In this document: one piece after another, positions 9,688 through 19,678 of the stretch
Numbering within the stretch: the first letter of the stretch is position 1
Layout: each line of letters starts with the position of its first letter
NCBI GenBank assembly: GCA_949372875.1
Contig: CASIAW010000001.1
Span: 554,869-618,868 of the forward strand
Direction: 5' to 3'
Length of the DNA: 64,000 nt
From: Candidatus Poseidoniaceae archaeon
GTDB taxonomy: Archaea; Thermoplasmatota; Poseidoniia; Poseidoniales; Poseidoniaceae
Notes under the pieces: model-generated
Told to the model about the DNA's origin: nothing
Database searches by the model: none
What the model saw: only the letters and a program-made list of their open reading frames with translations
Program-made: the position numbers and the translations under genes

Positions 9688-11499
9688 TCAGCATAATCTG
9701 CCTGATTCTGCACCATAGCCATGCATCGGTGCTTGGAAGAGATCTGCACAAGTACGATTAACCAAAGGAAGAGTCATGGTCGAATCGGCCCAATTAATCG
9801 TATATCCACCAACTGCTGCGGGTGACGGAACATAGTCATCACCAGTTTGCGAGAGGGTGATGAAGATCGATTCACCTGCTTCAATAAAAACATCCATTGG
9901 CATGAACTCCATCTGTGCCTTCACTGTAGAAAATGCGACAAGTGCTACGTTTCCATCACGACCACCATCAGCAAATCGGAAATCCATGACGGCATGACCA
10001 AGGTGAATCCCTGTTTCATCAGTCATCTCAAGGAAAGCATGACCTCCATTAGCCGTATGTGGTGTTGCAGAAATATGGAATGTCGGCATTCCTGCGATGT
10101 AGACATCTCGGTCAAAGGGACCGTATTGCATGGTGATTGAATCGAATGAAGTCAAGCCCATAGATGCGCCAGATGGACTCATCTCAGAACCGACAACTGT
10201 GAAATATTCAGTATCAAGAGCAGGGTAAGTCGATTCAAATCTCCAACCACCGCGGTTGTCTTGCATTTCAACTCCCAAAGATGGCGCTCGGCCTTCACCC
10301 TTGAGATACCAATCAAACCAGTAGAGCATTTCATCGGCCCAATCCCAACGGAGAGTGTAGGGGTATGCTTCTGCACCTTCACCTGCCGGTAGCCCTTCAT
10401 GCCCGGACTTACGGTCAGGATAATCGTGGGCCCATTGGCCTGCAAGAGTTTTAGTCTCAATTCCTGCATCTTCCATTATTTGGTGCGTTGGGAATGCCAT
10501 GTGCGGATCGACGTTCCAATCCTGCATACCTTGAATGATGTAAACAGAACCGTTGTAATTTTCCACAACCCTGTCAAGGAAGGAACGCTCTGTCCAGTAA
10601 GAGTTACCCGCATACTCGACCATTCCACCAGAAAGGTAAGCAGCAGGACCATTCACATATCCTTCAAGATATCCTTCACAGAGGTTTTCAGGGTCTTCAG
10701 CATCTCCGTCGATACCAAAGGAGCCATAGACACCGTTGTGCATGATTGCACCCCGGGCCTCCATGCTTCCATTACGCCACATGAGTTCATGGACACCAAT
10801 GAGCCCAGACATAGGGACGATCGTTGCAAGGTGAGGGTTGCCAAAGGTGGCTGCTTGCCAAGGAGTAGAACCGTCATAGGATTTACCAATCAGTCCTACT
10901 TTACCGTTGGACCATGCTTGAGTACCGAGCCATGAAACCGCAGCATCTATGCCCCGCTGTTCATCTGTACCCATGAGGTCCATGCAGTGGTTTGATTCAC
11001 CGGTTCCAAAAACCGAGACTTGAGCAACTCCATAGCCGTGTGGGACGTAATTCTCGATCAAAAACTTCCCAAGACGGTCTGCTGGAGTGAGTGCATCAAC
11101 GTCACCATCGTTGTAGTATGGTCCAACTTCAGCAATCACTGGCACTTGACAGTCAGCAGAAAGGTTCCCTGCAGCCCAATCGCATCCTTCAATCACTGGT
11201 AGCCAAAGCCCGAGATGAACTTCGGCATCGCCGGTAATTCCTGAACCACCGTCGGCAGCAGTTATTGTAGGAACAGGGACAAAAATTGATTGTACTGCAT
11301 CAATTCCGTACGACCCATTAACCGAGACTCGAGAGTAGATATCACTGTCGGTATATTGCATATCACTGCGTTCCCACGGCTCTGGGTATACATCGTATGA
11401 AACTCCCTCTCCGCTTTCTTCAGTGGTCTGTTCTCCGAAACAACCCGACAAACTTGTCGTCATCATCACAAACAAAATCAACCACGGTCGGAAGTTCAT
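9688..11499 (-). CDS. S15-type peptidase lipoprotein, paralogue of the 5684-7564 gene
   Basis: It has the same architecture and motifs as the upstream paralogue: [16 protein letters not shown] with the nucleophilic serine, [21 protein letters not shown] and a C-terminal jelly-roll. The N-terminus differs. [22 protein letters not shown] is a lipoprotein signal, so this copy should be tethered by a lipid, whereas the other uses a membrane helix. The ORF opens at a GTG (11562) overlapping the thioredoxin stop, but the ATG at 11499 gives a clean signal peptide, so I use it. Position behind trx suggests co-transcription. Blocks such as the stretch around HNGVYGS are nearly identical in both copies, which points to duplication. 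Confidence 0.88.
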   Translation of the reverse strand: MNFRPWLILFVMMTTSLSGCFGEQTTEESGEGVSYDVYPEPWERSDMQYTDSDIYSRVSVNGSYGIDAVQSIFVPVPTITAADGGSGITGDAEVHLGLWLPVIEGCDWAAGNLSADCQVPVIAEVGPYYNDGDVDALTPADRLGKFLIENYVPHGYGVAQVSVFGTGESNHCMDLMGTDEQRGIDAAVSWLGTQAWSNGKVGLIGKSYDGSTPWQAATFGNPHLATIVPMSGLIGVHELMWRNGSMEARGAIMHNGVYGSFGIDGDAEDPENLCEGYLEGYVNGPAAYLSGGMVEYAGNSYWTERSFLDRVVENYNGSVYIIQGMQDWNVDPHMAFPTHQIMEDAGIETKTLAGQWAHDYPDRKSGHEGLPAGEGAEAYPYTLRWDWADEMLYWFDWYLKGEGRAPSLGVEMQDNRGGWRFESTYPALDTEYFTVVGSEMSPSGASMGLTSFDSITMQYGPFDRDVYIAGMPTFHISATPHTANGGHAFLEMTDETGIHLGHAVMDFRFADGGRDGNVALVAFSTVKAQMEFMPMDVFIEAGESIFITLSQTGDDYVPSPAAVGGYTINWADSTMTLPLVNRTCADLFQAPMHGYGAESGRLC

Positions 11500-11558
11500 A
11501 TTACCATGGGGTAAGGGATGTTTCTTGAACGCACCGGCTGTTTGGTTCGGAATACTTC

Positions 11559-11942
11559 TCACTCAGATTCGTCTTGTTGGGCTGCTTTTTGAGCTTCCAT
11601 TTCTGTTCGAACTTCGTCCATATCAAGGTCTGCAAGTTTCGTAACTAAATCTCGTAGAGCCTCTTCAGGTAGAGCGCCGGGTTGGATGAATACTCCGATT
11701 CCTTCCTTGAAAGCGACGGTAGTAGGAATCGAACGTATGTTGAATGATTGGGCGAGCATTGGTTCGGCTTCGGTGTCAATTTTTCCAAAAACAACATCCG
11801 GGAAATCTTCCGAGACACGTTCAAATACCGGTCCATAAGCCACGCAAGGTCCGCACCATGAAGCCCAAAAATCGAGAAGTACGATGGAATTGTTGTCGAT
11901 GATATCGGAAAACTTCGGTTCGGTAATCTCTACTGAGGCCAT
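11559..11942 (-). CDS. trxA: Thioredoxin
   Basis: A small single-domain thioredoxin with the redox centre WCGPC (in [14 protein letters not shown]) and the cis-proline segment [10 protein letters not shown]. It reduces protein disulfides in the cytoplasm. The ORF could begin 11 codons earlier at 11975, but [11 protein letters not shown] at 11942 matches the usual thioredoxin N-terminus, giving 127 residues. A charged helical tail ([18 protein letters not shown]) extends past the usual end. No signal peptide is seen. It is followed at once by the S15 lipoprotein gene and is divergent from the amidohydrolase gene, which leaves a 90-base shared upstream region with no obvious TATA box. Confidence 0.93.
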   Translation of the reverse strand: MASVEITEPKFSDIIDNNSIVLLDFWASWCGPCVAYGPVFERVSEDFPDVVFGKIDTEAEPMLAQSFNIRSIPTTVAFKEGIGVFIQPGALPEEALRDLVTKLADLDMDEVRTEMEAQKAAQQDESE

Positions 11943-12032
11943 GCCACTGTTCCAAAATCGGCGGTACTTCAACATGTTTGTTCATGTTCTTTGAAGCGAC
12001 GAGTTCATGTGCTCACTGCATAAGGCCACACC

Positions 12033-14753
12033 ATGCGCCTCGACCAATTGACGACCCTTCTTGTGCTCGTACTTTTCCTTGCACCTTTTGTTCCAACGGA
12101 ACCAGTGTCCTATGAAATCGCTGAGGTCTCAGAAGCAAGTGCACGTGATTCCGATGTCGTTGTTTCTGAATTATTCATAAGTCCAAACAATCTCGTCTCC
12201 AATGAAACGTCGGCCAATGTATATGGCGCAGTTGATTGGAATAACGATGGAGACTATGGTAAATATTCAGACCAATTTATCGAATTATGGAACACGGGAT
12301 CATCTCCAGTCGACGTTTCAGATTGGAAATTGAGCGTAACATCAGGAAGCCCTCCCTGCCAACTTGCATGGAACACAACCATCGAAGCCGATGGCCGCAT
12401 ATCGATATTTAGCGCAGATTCGGACATCATTCTCGATTACTTTGACGGAGATACGGTGACGGTGACAGATACCTTCTCAACTGTTGCAGACGTAATGTCC
12501 TATCCAGCCCAAGATTCATATTACGGAAAATCATATGTTGAAAACTCTGCAGGAGAACTTGTCAAAGTCACGCCGACACCTGGTTTTGGACCAAATGACC
12601 CTGAATCAAGTGTGGCTCTTAACATTGTCAAGTGTTACAAAATCGCAGAAACAAGTTCTGACGCATTCCTGTTGAAGGGAAGAGTTGTTACTATGGAAAA
12701 TGAAAACAGTGTTCTCAATCAAGGTAACGTTTTGGTCCGAGATGGTAAAATTGATGCGGTGTGGTCGTCAAGTTCTTCGATGCCAATCAGTGTAGACTTG
12801 ACCAATGTCCCTGTGATTGAAACCAATGGAACCATCTATCCTGGATTGATTGATTTACACAACCACATGCATTACAACCACATCCCGCTGTGGGACTTCG
12901 ATGTTCACCTAAGTGAAGGACAACGCTCCGATGAAGGTGGTTATACCAACCGATATCAGTGGGGTAACAACTATGACTACGGGCCAAGCATCACGTGGAT
13001 GAAAAACAACGTTCAGCAAAACAGCCGCTGGGGTATGGCAAGTGAACAGATGAAGTATGCTGAAGTGCAAGCCGTTGCTGGTGGCGTAACAGCCGTTCAA
13101 GGCTCACCCGGTTCAAGCACACAATCATGGGACAGCATGTTGTCTCGTAACATCGAACTCTACAATTTCGGACAGGATGGAATCTCCACATGCGCCGTGT
13201 GTGGCGCTGCGGATGACGACTATACTGGTAGCCACCTCATCTCGCAAAACCAGTCCGGATCATTGAACGCCTGGTTTGTTCACCTCGCTGAAGGTGTAGA
13301 CAGCAGCAGTCAATCAGAATTTGATGCGCTTTGGAACAAGGGTCTCATTATGGATGAAACCGTCGTAATTCACGGTACTGCACTGGACCGTTCCCAGTTC
13401 GACAAGATGGCAACAGTTGGTGCTGATTTGGTATGGTCTCCAATTTCTAATTTCCTCCTTTACGGAAACACGACTGATGTACGAGCGGCTGACGCCGCTG
13501 GATTAAGCATCTCCATTGCACCTGATTGGGGGCCGAGTGGTTCCAAAAATAATCTACATGAACTCAAAGTTGCAGACTTGTGGAACAAGGATGTCATGGA
13601 GTCATACTTCACGAATTATGAATTAGCTGCTATGGTGACAAGCAACCCTGCAAAGGCTGCAAACTGGGATTCGTTTGTTGGTCAAATTAAGACCGGCATG
13701 TATGCCGACCTTGTGGTAATGGATACCTTCCACGATGACCCATACAGAAACCTGATCGAAGCAATTGATGCAGACGTTCGATTGACCATTGTTCAAGGAA
13801 AAGCAGTGTTCGGAGATGTTGACATCATGACTGGAATCAACGGAGATGATTGGGAGCCAATCAATGGAGGCGGTGTTTCCAAAGCAGTCGATGTTACTTC
13901 AATGACCGAAACCGACGGAATGCAAACATGGGCAACGATCGAAGCAGGAATGACAATGGCAATGCGAAACGATGTTTCTGACATTCTTCAACACTGGTCA
14001 GCACCAACCGATGTTGCATGGCAAACAGAAGCAGACGTTGAAGCATATCTCGATACTGAATTCGACGGAAAGAATTCGGCTAATAATGGAATCTCGCAAC
14101 TAAAGAATGTCATTGTCGACCCGATTTTCACTACTGGAGACGAACGATATTTCGATGTCATCAATCGCAGCAGTCATGGAAATACACATGTTGACCTATC
14201 GAAACTCTATTCATATTACGACATAGAAATGGAGGATGGTGAACGAACTGGAGCAAATGTTGATTTGGGTATCGATCCAGACAATGACGGAACATCCGGA
14301 AATTCAAATGACGATACAACTGTTCCGAACGATGGCGATGATAATTCTGATTCTACGGATAATACCGATACTGTCGATAATGTTGATGATACTGTCAATG
14401 ATAACACTGGTGATTCGAACACAGTCAGCGATTGTCTCCCCGGAGATACTTCAGAAGCCTGTGCTGATATCGACCAAGGATTAAGTGACACGGACTCGAG
14501 TTCATCTGATTCTACTGAAAACAAAGCGAAGTTCTTGCTTGCAGGGCTGGTCATTGTCATTGCTGCAGGCTTGTTTTTCTCTCGAAGTGGAAATGGGGAT
14601 GAACTTAATTTGAATCAAGAAGCATTTATCGAAAAGATGTGGGATGACAACGTAATTCAAGATGCGACCTCACTCAGTGACAATGAAGAAAACTTTGTCC
14701 CAGCATTGCCTCCGATGAAAATGGCACCATCAAAATCCACTGAAGAAGAGTGA
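12033..14753 (+). CDS. Surface-anchored amidohydrolase with lamin-tail domain
   Basis: Residues 1-22 form a signal peptide (LTTLLVLVLFLAPFVP). Residues 42-150 match a lamin-tail domain (VVVSELFISP, FIELWNTGSSPVDVSDWKL). Residues 215-610 form an amidohydrolase of the imidazolonepropionase/dihydroorotase type: a beta-sandwich start (GRVVTMENENSVL), the metal-binding YPGLIDLHNHMH, a late ISIAPDWGPSG and the closing GMYADLVVMD. A tail rich in Asp, Asn, Ser and Thr (about 740-830) looks like a wall-spanning linker. A membrane helix (FLLAGLVIVIAAGLFF) and a short cytoplasmic end follow. The enzyme should therefore act outside the cell, perhaps on cyclic amides or peptides. The substrate is unknown. 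It is convergent with cysS, with one base between the genes. Confidence 0.85.
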   Translation: MRLDQLTTLLVLVLFLAPFVPTEPVSYEIAEVSEASARDSDVVVSELFISPNNLVSNETSANVYGAVDWNNDGDYGKYSDQFIELWNTGSSPVDVSDWKLSVTSGSPPCQLAWNTTIEADGRISIFSADSDIILDYFDGDTVTVTDTFSTVADVMSYPAQDSYYGKSYVENSAGELVKVTPTPGFGPNDPESSVALNIVKCYKIAETSSDAFLLKGRVVTMENENSVLNQGNVLVRDGKIDAVWSSSSSMPISVDLTNVPVIETNGTIYPGLIDLHNHMHYNHIPLWDFDVHLSEGQRSDEGGYTNRYQWGNNYDYGPSITWMKNNVQQNSRWGMASEQMKYAEVQAVAGGVTAVQGSPGSSTQSWDSMLSRNIELYNFGQDGISTCAVCGAADDDYTGSHLISQNQSGSLNAWFVHLAEGVDSSSQSEFDALWNKGLIMDETVVIHGTALDRSQFDKMATVGADLVWSPISNFLLYGNTTDVRAADAAGLSISIAPDWGPSGSKNNLHELKVADLWNKDVMESYFTNYELAAMVTSNPAKAANWDSFVGQIKTGMYADLVVMDTFHDDPYRNLIEAIDADVRLTIVQGKAVFGDVDIMTGINGDDWEPINGGGVSKAVDVTSMTETDGMQTWATIEAGMTMAMRNDVSDILQHWSAPTDVAWQTEADVEAYLDTEFDGKNSANNGISQLKNVIVDPIFTTGDERYFDVINRSSHGNTHVDLSKLYSYYDIEMEDGERTGANVDLGIDPDNDGTSGNSNDDTTVPNDGDDNSDSTDNTDTVDNVDDTVNDNTGDSNTVSDCLPGDTSEACADIDQGLSDTDSSSSDSTENKAKFLLAGLVIVIAAGLFFSRSGNGDELNLNQEAFIEKMWDDNVIQDATSLSDNEENFVPALPPMKMAPSKSTEEE

Positions 14754-14754
14754 G

Positions 14755-16254
14755 TCACTCAAGCGACCATGCAGGTCCATCTGGAGTGTCTTTGACGACA
14801 ACTCCCATTGCTTTGAGTTGGTCACGAATCTCATCCGCTTTGCCCCAATCCTTAGCAGAACGAGCTTCACCTCGAGCAACCAAGAGTAATTCTACTTCAT
14901 CTGCGACTTCTGCACGGCGTGGGTCTTCTTCAGGTTCGGCGAGTGCCATCTCTCGTGATGGCAGAACGCCCAGAACTCGGCCCGCAGTTTCCTCAAGCCA
15001 ATCGACGGCATAGTGAGCAAATGCATGCAGGTCAACCTGGTCTAAATCACTGTCAAGCATCTTCGTGATTTCTCGAACTGCCCCCAACACTTTGGCAACT
15101 GCTTCACGGCTGTTAAAATCATCATCCATCGCTTGTGCGAACCCTTCAGCCATTTTCTCAAGCATACCCAATGAGCGAGAAAGCGGTTGCTGACTTGTAA
15201 TCTCTGCTTGCGGCAACTCAACACGAGGTGATTCAATATCGAAGAGATTCAAAGACCGAACATAGGTTTCTAAAATTCGATTGTAATTACGTTCTGCATC
15301 TTTGAGAATTGTTTCATTCATATCGATTGGCGAGCGGTAATGAGCGTTAATTAACGAAAAGCGCAATACCATTGCATCAACTTTTTCCAGAATGTCTCGA
15401 ATCGTCCAAAAATTACCGAGCGATTTACTCATCTTCTCGCCGTCGATATTAACAAAACCGTTGTGAAGCCAATGGTGAACGACTGGGCTGCATCCAGTGT
15501 GGCATTCACCTTGGAATATTTCAGCCTCGTGATGAGGGAAGCGAAGGTCGTGTCCGCCACCGTGAATATCAAATTGTGCACCGAAGTGGTCCATTGACAT
15601 TGCAGTACATTCAATGTGCCAACCGGGCCGACCAGGACCCCATGGAGACTCCCAAGTCGGCTCGTCCGGCTTTGCTGCTTTCCATAGAGCGAAATCCTTG
15701 TGATCTTTCTTGGCTGAACCTGTTGCAGCAACACGCCCACCTGCACCAGAACGAACTGCTTCGATATTTTGGCCAGTAAGCAGACCATACTTTTCTGGAG
15801 CTGAATCAATATGAAAATAAACGCCTTCATCTGTTTGGTATGCATGACCTTTGTCAATCAAATCCTGCGTAATTCGAATCATATCGTCGACATATTCAGT
15901 ACAGCGCGGGTAGTCATCGGCTCGTAGAATATTGAGTGCATCCATATCTTCGTAATATGTGGCGATGTTCTCATCAACCAAAACCTTCCAGTCTCTGTTT
16001 GTCTCATTTGCTCTTTGAATGATTTTATCATCGATATCAGTGAAGTTTTGAACATAATGAACATCAAATCCAGATGCTTCTAGCCAGCGATGAATCAAAT
16101 CAAAAGCAAGGTAACATCGTGCATGACCCAAATGGCAGCGGTCGTAAACAGTCACACCACAAACATACATCGAGACTTTACCGGGCTCCATCGTCGTGAA
16201 ATCGACTTTGGTCCGCCTACGTGTATCGTGCAGTCGTATTGGCATGGGATTCAA
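14755..16254 (-). CDS. cysS: Cysteinyl-tRNA synthetase
   Basis: This class I synthetase charges tRNA-Cys. The zinc-ligand segment MYVCGVTVYD leads into HLGHAR (HIGH motif, residues 41-44). KMSKSLGNF lies near residue 275. Further zinc ligands sit in HIECTAMS and in the GGGHDLRFPHHEAE stretch. The C-terminal part is the helical DALR-type anticodon domain, ending in KADEIRDQLKAMGVVVKDTPDGPAW, the usual family end. The length of 499 residues is normal. The start could be the ATG at 16254 or the one at 16245 (MPIRL). The gene stands alone on the minus strand between two plus-strand genes and is divergent from the epimerase gene. Confidence 0.97.
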   Translation of the reverse strand: MNPMPIRLHDTRRRTKVDFTTMEPGKVSMYVCGVTVYDRCHLGHARCYLAFDLIHRWLEASGFDVHYVQNFTDIDDKIIQRANETNRDWKVLVDENIATYYEDMDALNILRADDYPRCTEYVDDMIRITQDLIDKGHAYQTDEGVYFHIDSAPEKYGLLTGQNIEAVRSGAGGRVAATGSAKKDHKDFALWKAAKPDEPTWESPWGPGRPGWHIECTAMSMDHFGAQFDIHGGGHDLRFPHHEAEIFQGECHTGCSPVVHHWLHNGFVNIDGEKMSKSLGNFWTIRDILEKVDAMVLRFSLINAHYRSPIDMNETILKDAERNYNRILETYVRSLNLFDIESPRVELPQAEITSQQPLSRSLGMLEKMAEGFAQAMDDDFNSREAVAKVLGAVREITKMLDSDLDQVDLHAFAHYAVDWLEETAGRVLGVLPSREMALAEPEEDPRRAEVADEVELLLVARGEARSAKDWGKADEIRDQLKAMGVVVKDTPDGPAWSLE

Positions 16255-16311
16255 CCGGTGGTATGAGCAGCCTCACTTGAAGGTTAAGACTCATTACCCT
16301 ATGGGCAGGTC

Positions 16312-17349
16312 ATGGTTGAAGTGGTTTCGGGCGTTTCAAAGACCATTTTTGTTACAGGCGTCAATGGCCATATTGGAAATCAGATAGTTCGAGACCTGCT
16401 TGAAAACGGTTACAAAGTGGTGGGTTCAGTCCGAAATCTCAACGACCCCCTAAAGGTTGATCATGTTCGTCAACATGCAATCGATTTGGACTGTGAACAG
16501 AACCTACAACTGGTCGAAGGAGATGTATTGGATGCAGATGGGTGGTCCGATAAAATCCGAGGTTGTGATGCGCTCTTCCATACCGCAACTGTCTATTCGA
16601 ATTCCAAAGACCCAACGATTATTCTTGATACTGCAAACAAAGGTACAACTCATCTGCTCACTGCTGCAAAAGATGCGAACATTCCGAGAGTCATTTACAC
16701 CTCCAGTGTTGCTGCAGTTGGCTCCTTGCCGAAGGGTCGTGAAAAAACGGAAGAGGATTGGCAAATACTCCGCTCATCACCATACACAGTCGCAAAAACT
16801 GAATCGGAAAAACTTGCTTGGGAATTAGCTGAAAGACATGGACTCGACCTACGAGTCATCAACCCAGGTGCTGTATTAGGCGGCGGTTTTGTCAAACCGA
16901 CTCCAAGTGTTGATTATTTCCCCGATGCGATAAGTGGAAAATTCCCCGTTGCTCCAAAAATTCCAATCCCCATTGTCCACGTTCGAGATGTAGCACGAGC
17001 GCATCGTCGAGCGTTCGAAGTAGATGAAGCGGAGGGACGCTTCATTGTAGCCCCACACAAAAATAAGACCATTGCTGATGTTTGCCGTACAATTCGTGAA
17101 CTATACCCTAAATCAAAGTCTCCACGGTACGCAATTCCACGTTCACTGATGTTCATCGTCGTTTTTCAAGATTGGATGATGGGGGTGTTTGGTGCTGAAC
17201 GTCGTATGACCCGAAAGGCAGTAAAAGGTTACTTCAAAGGTGATTCAAACCTTTCTTCTGAAAAAGCAACAAGAGTATTAGGGATTGAATGGGAATCATT
17301 TGATGCATGCGTCAAGGACACTGTGGAGGCTTTTGGTGATGAAGTTTGA
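16312..17349 (+). CDS. NAD(P)-dependent epimerase/reductase (extended SDR)
   Basis: An extended short-chain dehydrogenase with a Rossmann nucleotide-binding motif TGVNGHIGNQI near the N-terminus, an acidic strand end (EGDVLD), and the catalytic Tyr-Lys pair in SPYTVAKTESEK. The serine of the triad lies in IYTSSVAAVG. The segment RVINPGAVLGGG and the overall layout resemble dihydroflavonol-4-reductase-like and 3-beta-HSD-like members, which act on sugars, sterols or lipid-like ketones. No specific substrate can be assigned. It overlaps the start of the following membrane-protein gene by 11 bases, so the two are probably one transcription unit. Confidence 0.88.
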   Translation: MVEVVSGVSKTIFVTGVNGHIGNQIVRDLLENGYKVVGSVRNLNDPLKVDHVRQHAIDLDCEQNLQLVEGDVLDADGWSDKIRGCDALFHTATVYSNSKDPTIILDTANKGTTHLLTAAKDANIPRVIYTSSVAAVGSLPKGREKTEEDWQILRSSPYTVAKTESEKLAWELAERHGLDLRVINPGAVLGGGFVKPTPSVDYFPDAISGKFPVAPKIPIPIVHVRDVARAHRRAFEVDEAEGRFIVAPHKNKTIADVCRTIRELYPKSKSPRYAIPRSLMFIVVFQDWMMGVFGAERRMTRKAVKGYFKGDSNLSSEKATRVLGIEWESFDACVKDTVEAFGDEV

Positions 17350-18061
17350 ACGCGAGAATGGAATTAAAGTAGCCGGTGTTGAACTCAACGACCGTTCGTT
17401 GATACGAATGGGTTGGCTCTTACCTCTGCTTACTGTATTCTCTTCGATGACTGTTCACGCTTTCAGCGGTAATGCTCGCGACATACCGTTTTTCATTTCC
17501 GAGGCTGATTATCCCGGGCTTGAACGATGGATTTTCACGACCGGACTTACCTTGAGTGGGATAATTTTGTGCATCATTGCGAACCGGTTCAAGACCTTGT
17601 TCACTGTCTTTGGGAAGCCAAAGATGCTGCGTTTTTCTTTCCTTGCTGGACTCACAACCGGAACTTCGCTGGTTGTTCTGGCCTTTGCGAATATGTATGA
17701 TGTACTTGCTTTACACTGTGTTTTTGCGATTCTTGTCTTTGGAGGAGGACTGGCATGGGGTGGTTCTACGCACCTTCTGCTTGATTCGAAGGGCCGAGAA
17801 CAAAAAACACTTCGAAGAGTCGCCTTCAGCATTGCCTTACTTGGATTTGTCATCATGAATACTGCCATCACCGGTTACATCGTGATGAACAGAACGAAAT
17901 TATCTGAAAGTGCTTCATTGAGCATCAGACTGAACGATATCCAAGCAGCCATTGATTTCGCAGCTCCTGCAGAATACCTGCTGTTTCTTGGCCTGGTGCT
18001 GACTCTCGCTTCATTCGAGAGTGATGTAAAATCAATTCAATCGACTGATTCAAACGAATGA
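17339..18061 (+). CDS. Polytopic membrane protein, Frag1/DRAM/Sfk1-like
   Basis: The start at 17339 (MKFERENGIK) follows a GGAGG ribosome-binding site inside the end of the epimerase gene; the longer ORF start is not needed. The 240-residue product has about six hydrophobic segments (WLLPLLTVFSSMTVHAF, FTTGLTLSGIILCIIA, FSFLAGLTTGTSLVVLAFA, CVFAILVFGGGLAW, FSIALLGFVIMNTAIT, AAPAEYLLFLGLVLTLA). The first loop, RDIPFFISEADYPGLERWIF, resembles the conserved P-x-I-S-x-x-G loop of the DRAM/Frag1 family. Family membership is a pattern match only and the function is unknown. The 3' end overlaps the convergent glutamine amidotransferase gene by 25 bases. Confidence 0.7.
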   Translation: MKFERENGIKVAGVELNDRSLIRMGWLLPLLTVFSSMTVHAFSGNARDIPFFISEADYPGLERWIFTTGLTLSGIILCIIANRFKTLFTVFGKPKMLRFSFLAGLTTGTSLVVLAFANMYDVLALHCVFAILVFGGGLAWGGSTHLLLDSKGREQKTLRRVAFSIALLGFVIMNTAITGYIVMNRTKLSESASLSIRLNDIQAAIDFAAPAEYLLFLGLVLTLASFESDVKSIQSTDSNE

Positions 18062-18702
18062 AGAGGAAGAACCAAGGCTTCAGTCATGTCAATAATCTTA
18101 GAATCTAAATCAAATTGAAGACTTTCTTCTTGAGTCATTTCACCGAACAAAAGAGCGTTCTCAATGACTGCAGAAACTGCCTCAGGGTGGTATTGAACCG
18201 AAAATATCGGACGTTCAGGATGTTGGCAAGCAGCGATCGAACAATGTCCAGCAGAAGCAGTCGTAACCATCTCTCCTGAATCGACAACGTGGTCTTGGTG
18301 TGTAAAAAGAGCGTTGACTTTTCTGCCATCACTGTACGTCACTTCGCTCACGAGGGCACTCGTTTTTTCAGCACGTTTGACTTGACCACCCAACGATGCC
18401 GCAATGATTTGGTGACCAAAGCAGATTCCCAAAAGAGGAGTCGTTGTTGTTTGAATTAGATGAGCGACATCATCCATCCATGGTTCCCATTCAGAGACAT
18501 TTCTTTGCGAACCAGTAATGATAATGAGATCGGAATCTACTGGTTTCTCAACCACCACCCCGAATTCATAATCGACTCGCTGTGCCACATGGGGCGACCA
18601 AAGCGATACTTCAGGTGAATCGAAATGGGATATTATTTCCCTCACCCCTTCTCGACCAAAGGCCTGACGCTCGGCAAGAAGATCAACGATGAGAATGTGC
18701 AT
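18037..18702 (-). CDS. Class I glutamine amidotransferase (GMP synthase GATase-like)
   Basis: A stand-alone class I GATase domain that hydrolyses glutamine to ammonia. The nucleophile elbow is GICFGHQ and the catalytic His-Glu pair sits in VQYHPEAV. The segment TGSQRNVSEWEPWM is the usual oxyanion-side loop. At 221 residues it matches the YfeJ/GMP-synthase-like family, whose acceptor is often unknown; no synthetase partner is next to it. Its ATG overlaps the mutY stop (TAATG), so it is probably co-translated with mutY. Whether that pairing is functional or only positional cannot be told. The 3' end overlaps the convergent membrane-protein gene. Confidence 0.88.
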   Translation of the reverse strand: MHILIVDLLAERQAFGREGVREIISHFDSPEVSLWSPHVAQRVDYEFGVVVEKPVDSDLIIITGSQRNVSEWEPWMDDVAHLIQTTTTPLLGICFGHQIIAASLGGQVKRAEKTSALVSEVTYSDGRKVNALFTHQDHVVDSGEMVTTASAGHCSIAACQHPERPIFSVQYHPEAVSAVIENALLFGEMTQEESLQFDLDSKIIDMTEALVLPLHSFESVD

Positions 18703-19658
18703 TATGATTGGCCTCCAAGTGCGAGAATTTTTTGATCGAGAGAGGAAAGTGCAACCGTCGAAGGTTCGCGCCCCTGTTCACAGGAACCAAGCCAAACTTG
18801 GACAAAAATGTCTCTATGGGAAAGCACGTGTTTGACTTCACCAATAAAAGTCAGTGATTCTGTATTGATTTCCGAGTCCATGCGTGGACCCCAGAGTCCG
18901 GCAAGAATACCATCATCTCCTCTTTTGACAAGAAGGGGGAGGCCCTGTGAATCATATCGAAGTTCACACATGAGGTCGAGTCGTTTCTTTGAGAGTTTTT
19001 TCGGCTGAGGATACTTCAGCGCCTCGCTTTGTCCGACACACGTTGAAGCGACTGGACAATCATTGCAGTTCGGACGACGAGGAGTGCATACAGTTGCTCC
19101 TAATTCCATCAATGCTTGATTCCAATTCCCTGCATCGGCTGTGAAAAGATTTGCTTTAGCCCATTGTTCTACCTCTTTAAGAGAAGGATTGAGCGATTGA
19201 GTTTGTCGCGCCATTACTCTCCGAATGTTTCCATCGACGCACGCCACAGGTTCGCCATGGGCAATACTGGCTACTGCTGCTGCTGTGTAGGGGCCAATAC
19301 CAGGTAAGTTGAGAAGTTCGGAAGAGGTATTGGGAAGAATACCGTCATGCCCGCCTTCATTCATCGGTAAGCATACCCGGCATGACAAGGCGTGCAATCT
19401 TCGAGCTCTGCTGTAATATCCAGCCCCTTGCCAGAGATGAAGCACTTCATCGACTTCTGAATCAGCCATCGATTGTGGAGTTGGAAAACGGTCCACCAAT
19501 TTGAGCCAATATTGGATTCCGCGACTTACTTGTGTCTGCTGGAGTAAAATCTCAGAAAGAAGTATTTTCCAACTGTTGTTGGTGTGCCGCCAAGGTAAGT
19601 CCCGTTTCTGATGGGAATACCAAGCGAGAAGTGCGCTTTGAGAGAGTTGTTTTGGCAC
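18702..19658 (-). CDS. mutY: A/G-specific adenine DNA glycosylase
   Basis: MutY removes adenine mispaired with 8-oxoguanine. The diagnostic parts are all present: SEILLQQTQV at the start of the glycosylase domain, the helix-hairpin-helix LPGIGPYTAAAVASIA, the catalytic aspartate in ACVDGNIRRV, and the [4Fe-4S] cluster ligands C-x6-C-x2-C-x5-C (CTPRRPNCNDCPVASTC). A NUDIX-like C-terminal domain that reads 8-oxoG follows (VKRGDDGILAGLWGPR; VKHVLSHRDIFVQVW). The start is GTG, preceded by GAGGTGG. It lies 20 bases downstream of the EtfD-like gene and overlaps the GATase start, giving a three-gene minus-strand run. Guarding against oxidative damage fits an aerobic host. Confidence 0.95.
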   Translation of the reverse strand: MPKQLSQSALLAWYSHQKRDLPWRHTNNSWKILLSEILLQQTQVSRGIQYWLKLVDRFPTPQSMADSEVDEVLHLWQGAGYYSRARRLHALSCRVCLPMNEGGHDGILPNTSSELLNLPGIGPYTAAAVASIAHGEPVACVDGNIRRVMARQTQSLNPSLKEVEQWAKANLFTADAGNWNQALMELGATVCTPRRPNCNDCPVASTCVGQSEALKYPQPKKLSKKRLDLMCELRYDSQGLPLLVKRGDDGILAGLWGPRMDSEINTESLTFIGEVKHVLSHRDIFVQVWLGSCEQGREPSTVALSSLDQKILALGGQS

Positions 19659-19678
19659 TGTACCACCTCGTCGGTTGG

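Noticed and set aside
14236-14560. Ser/Asp-rich ORFs on both strands near the end of the amidohydrolase gene
   Set aside because: Shadows of the low-complexity Asp/Asn/Thr linker of that gene.
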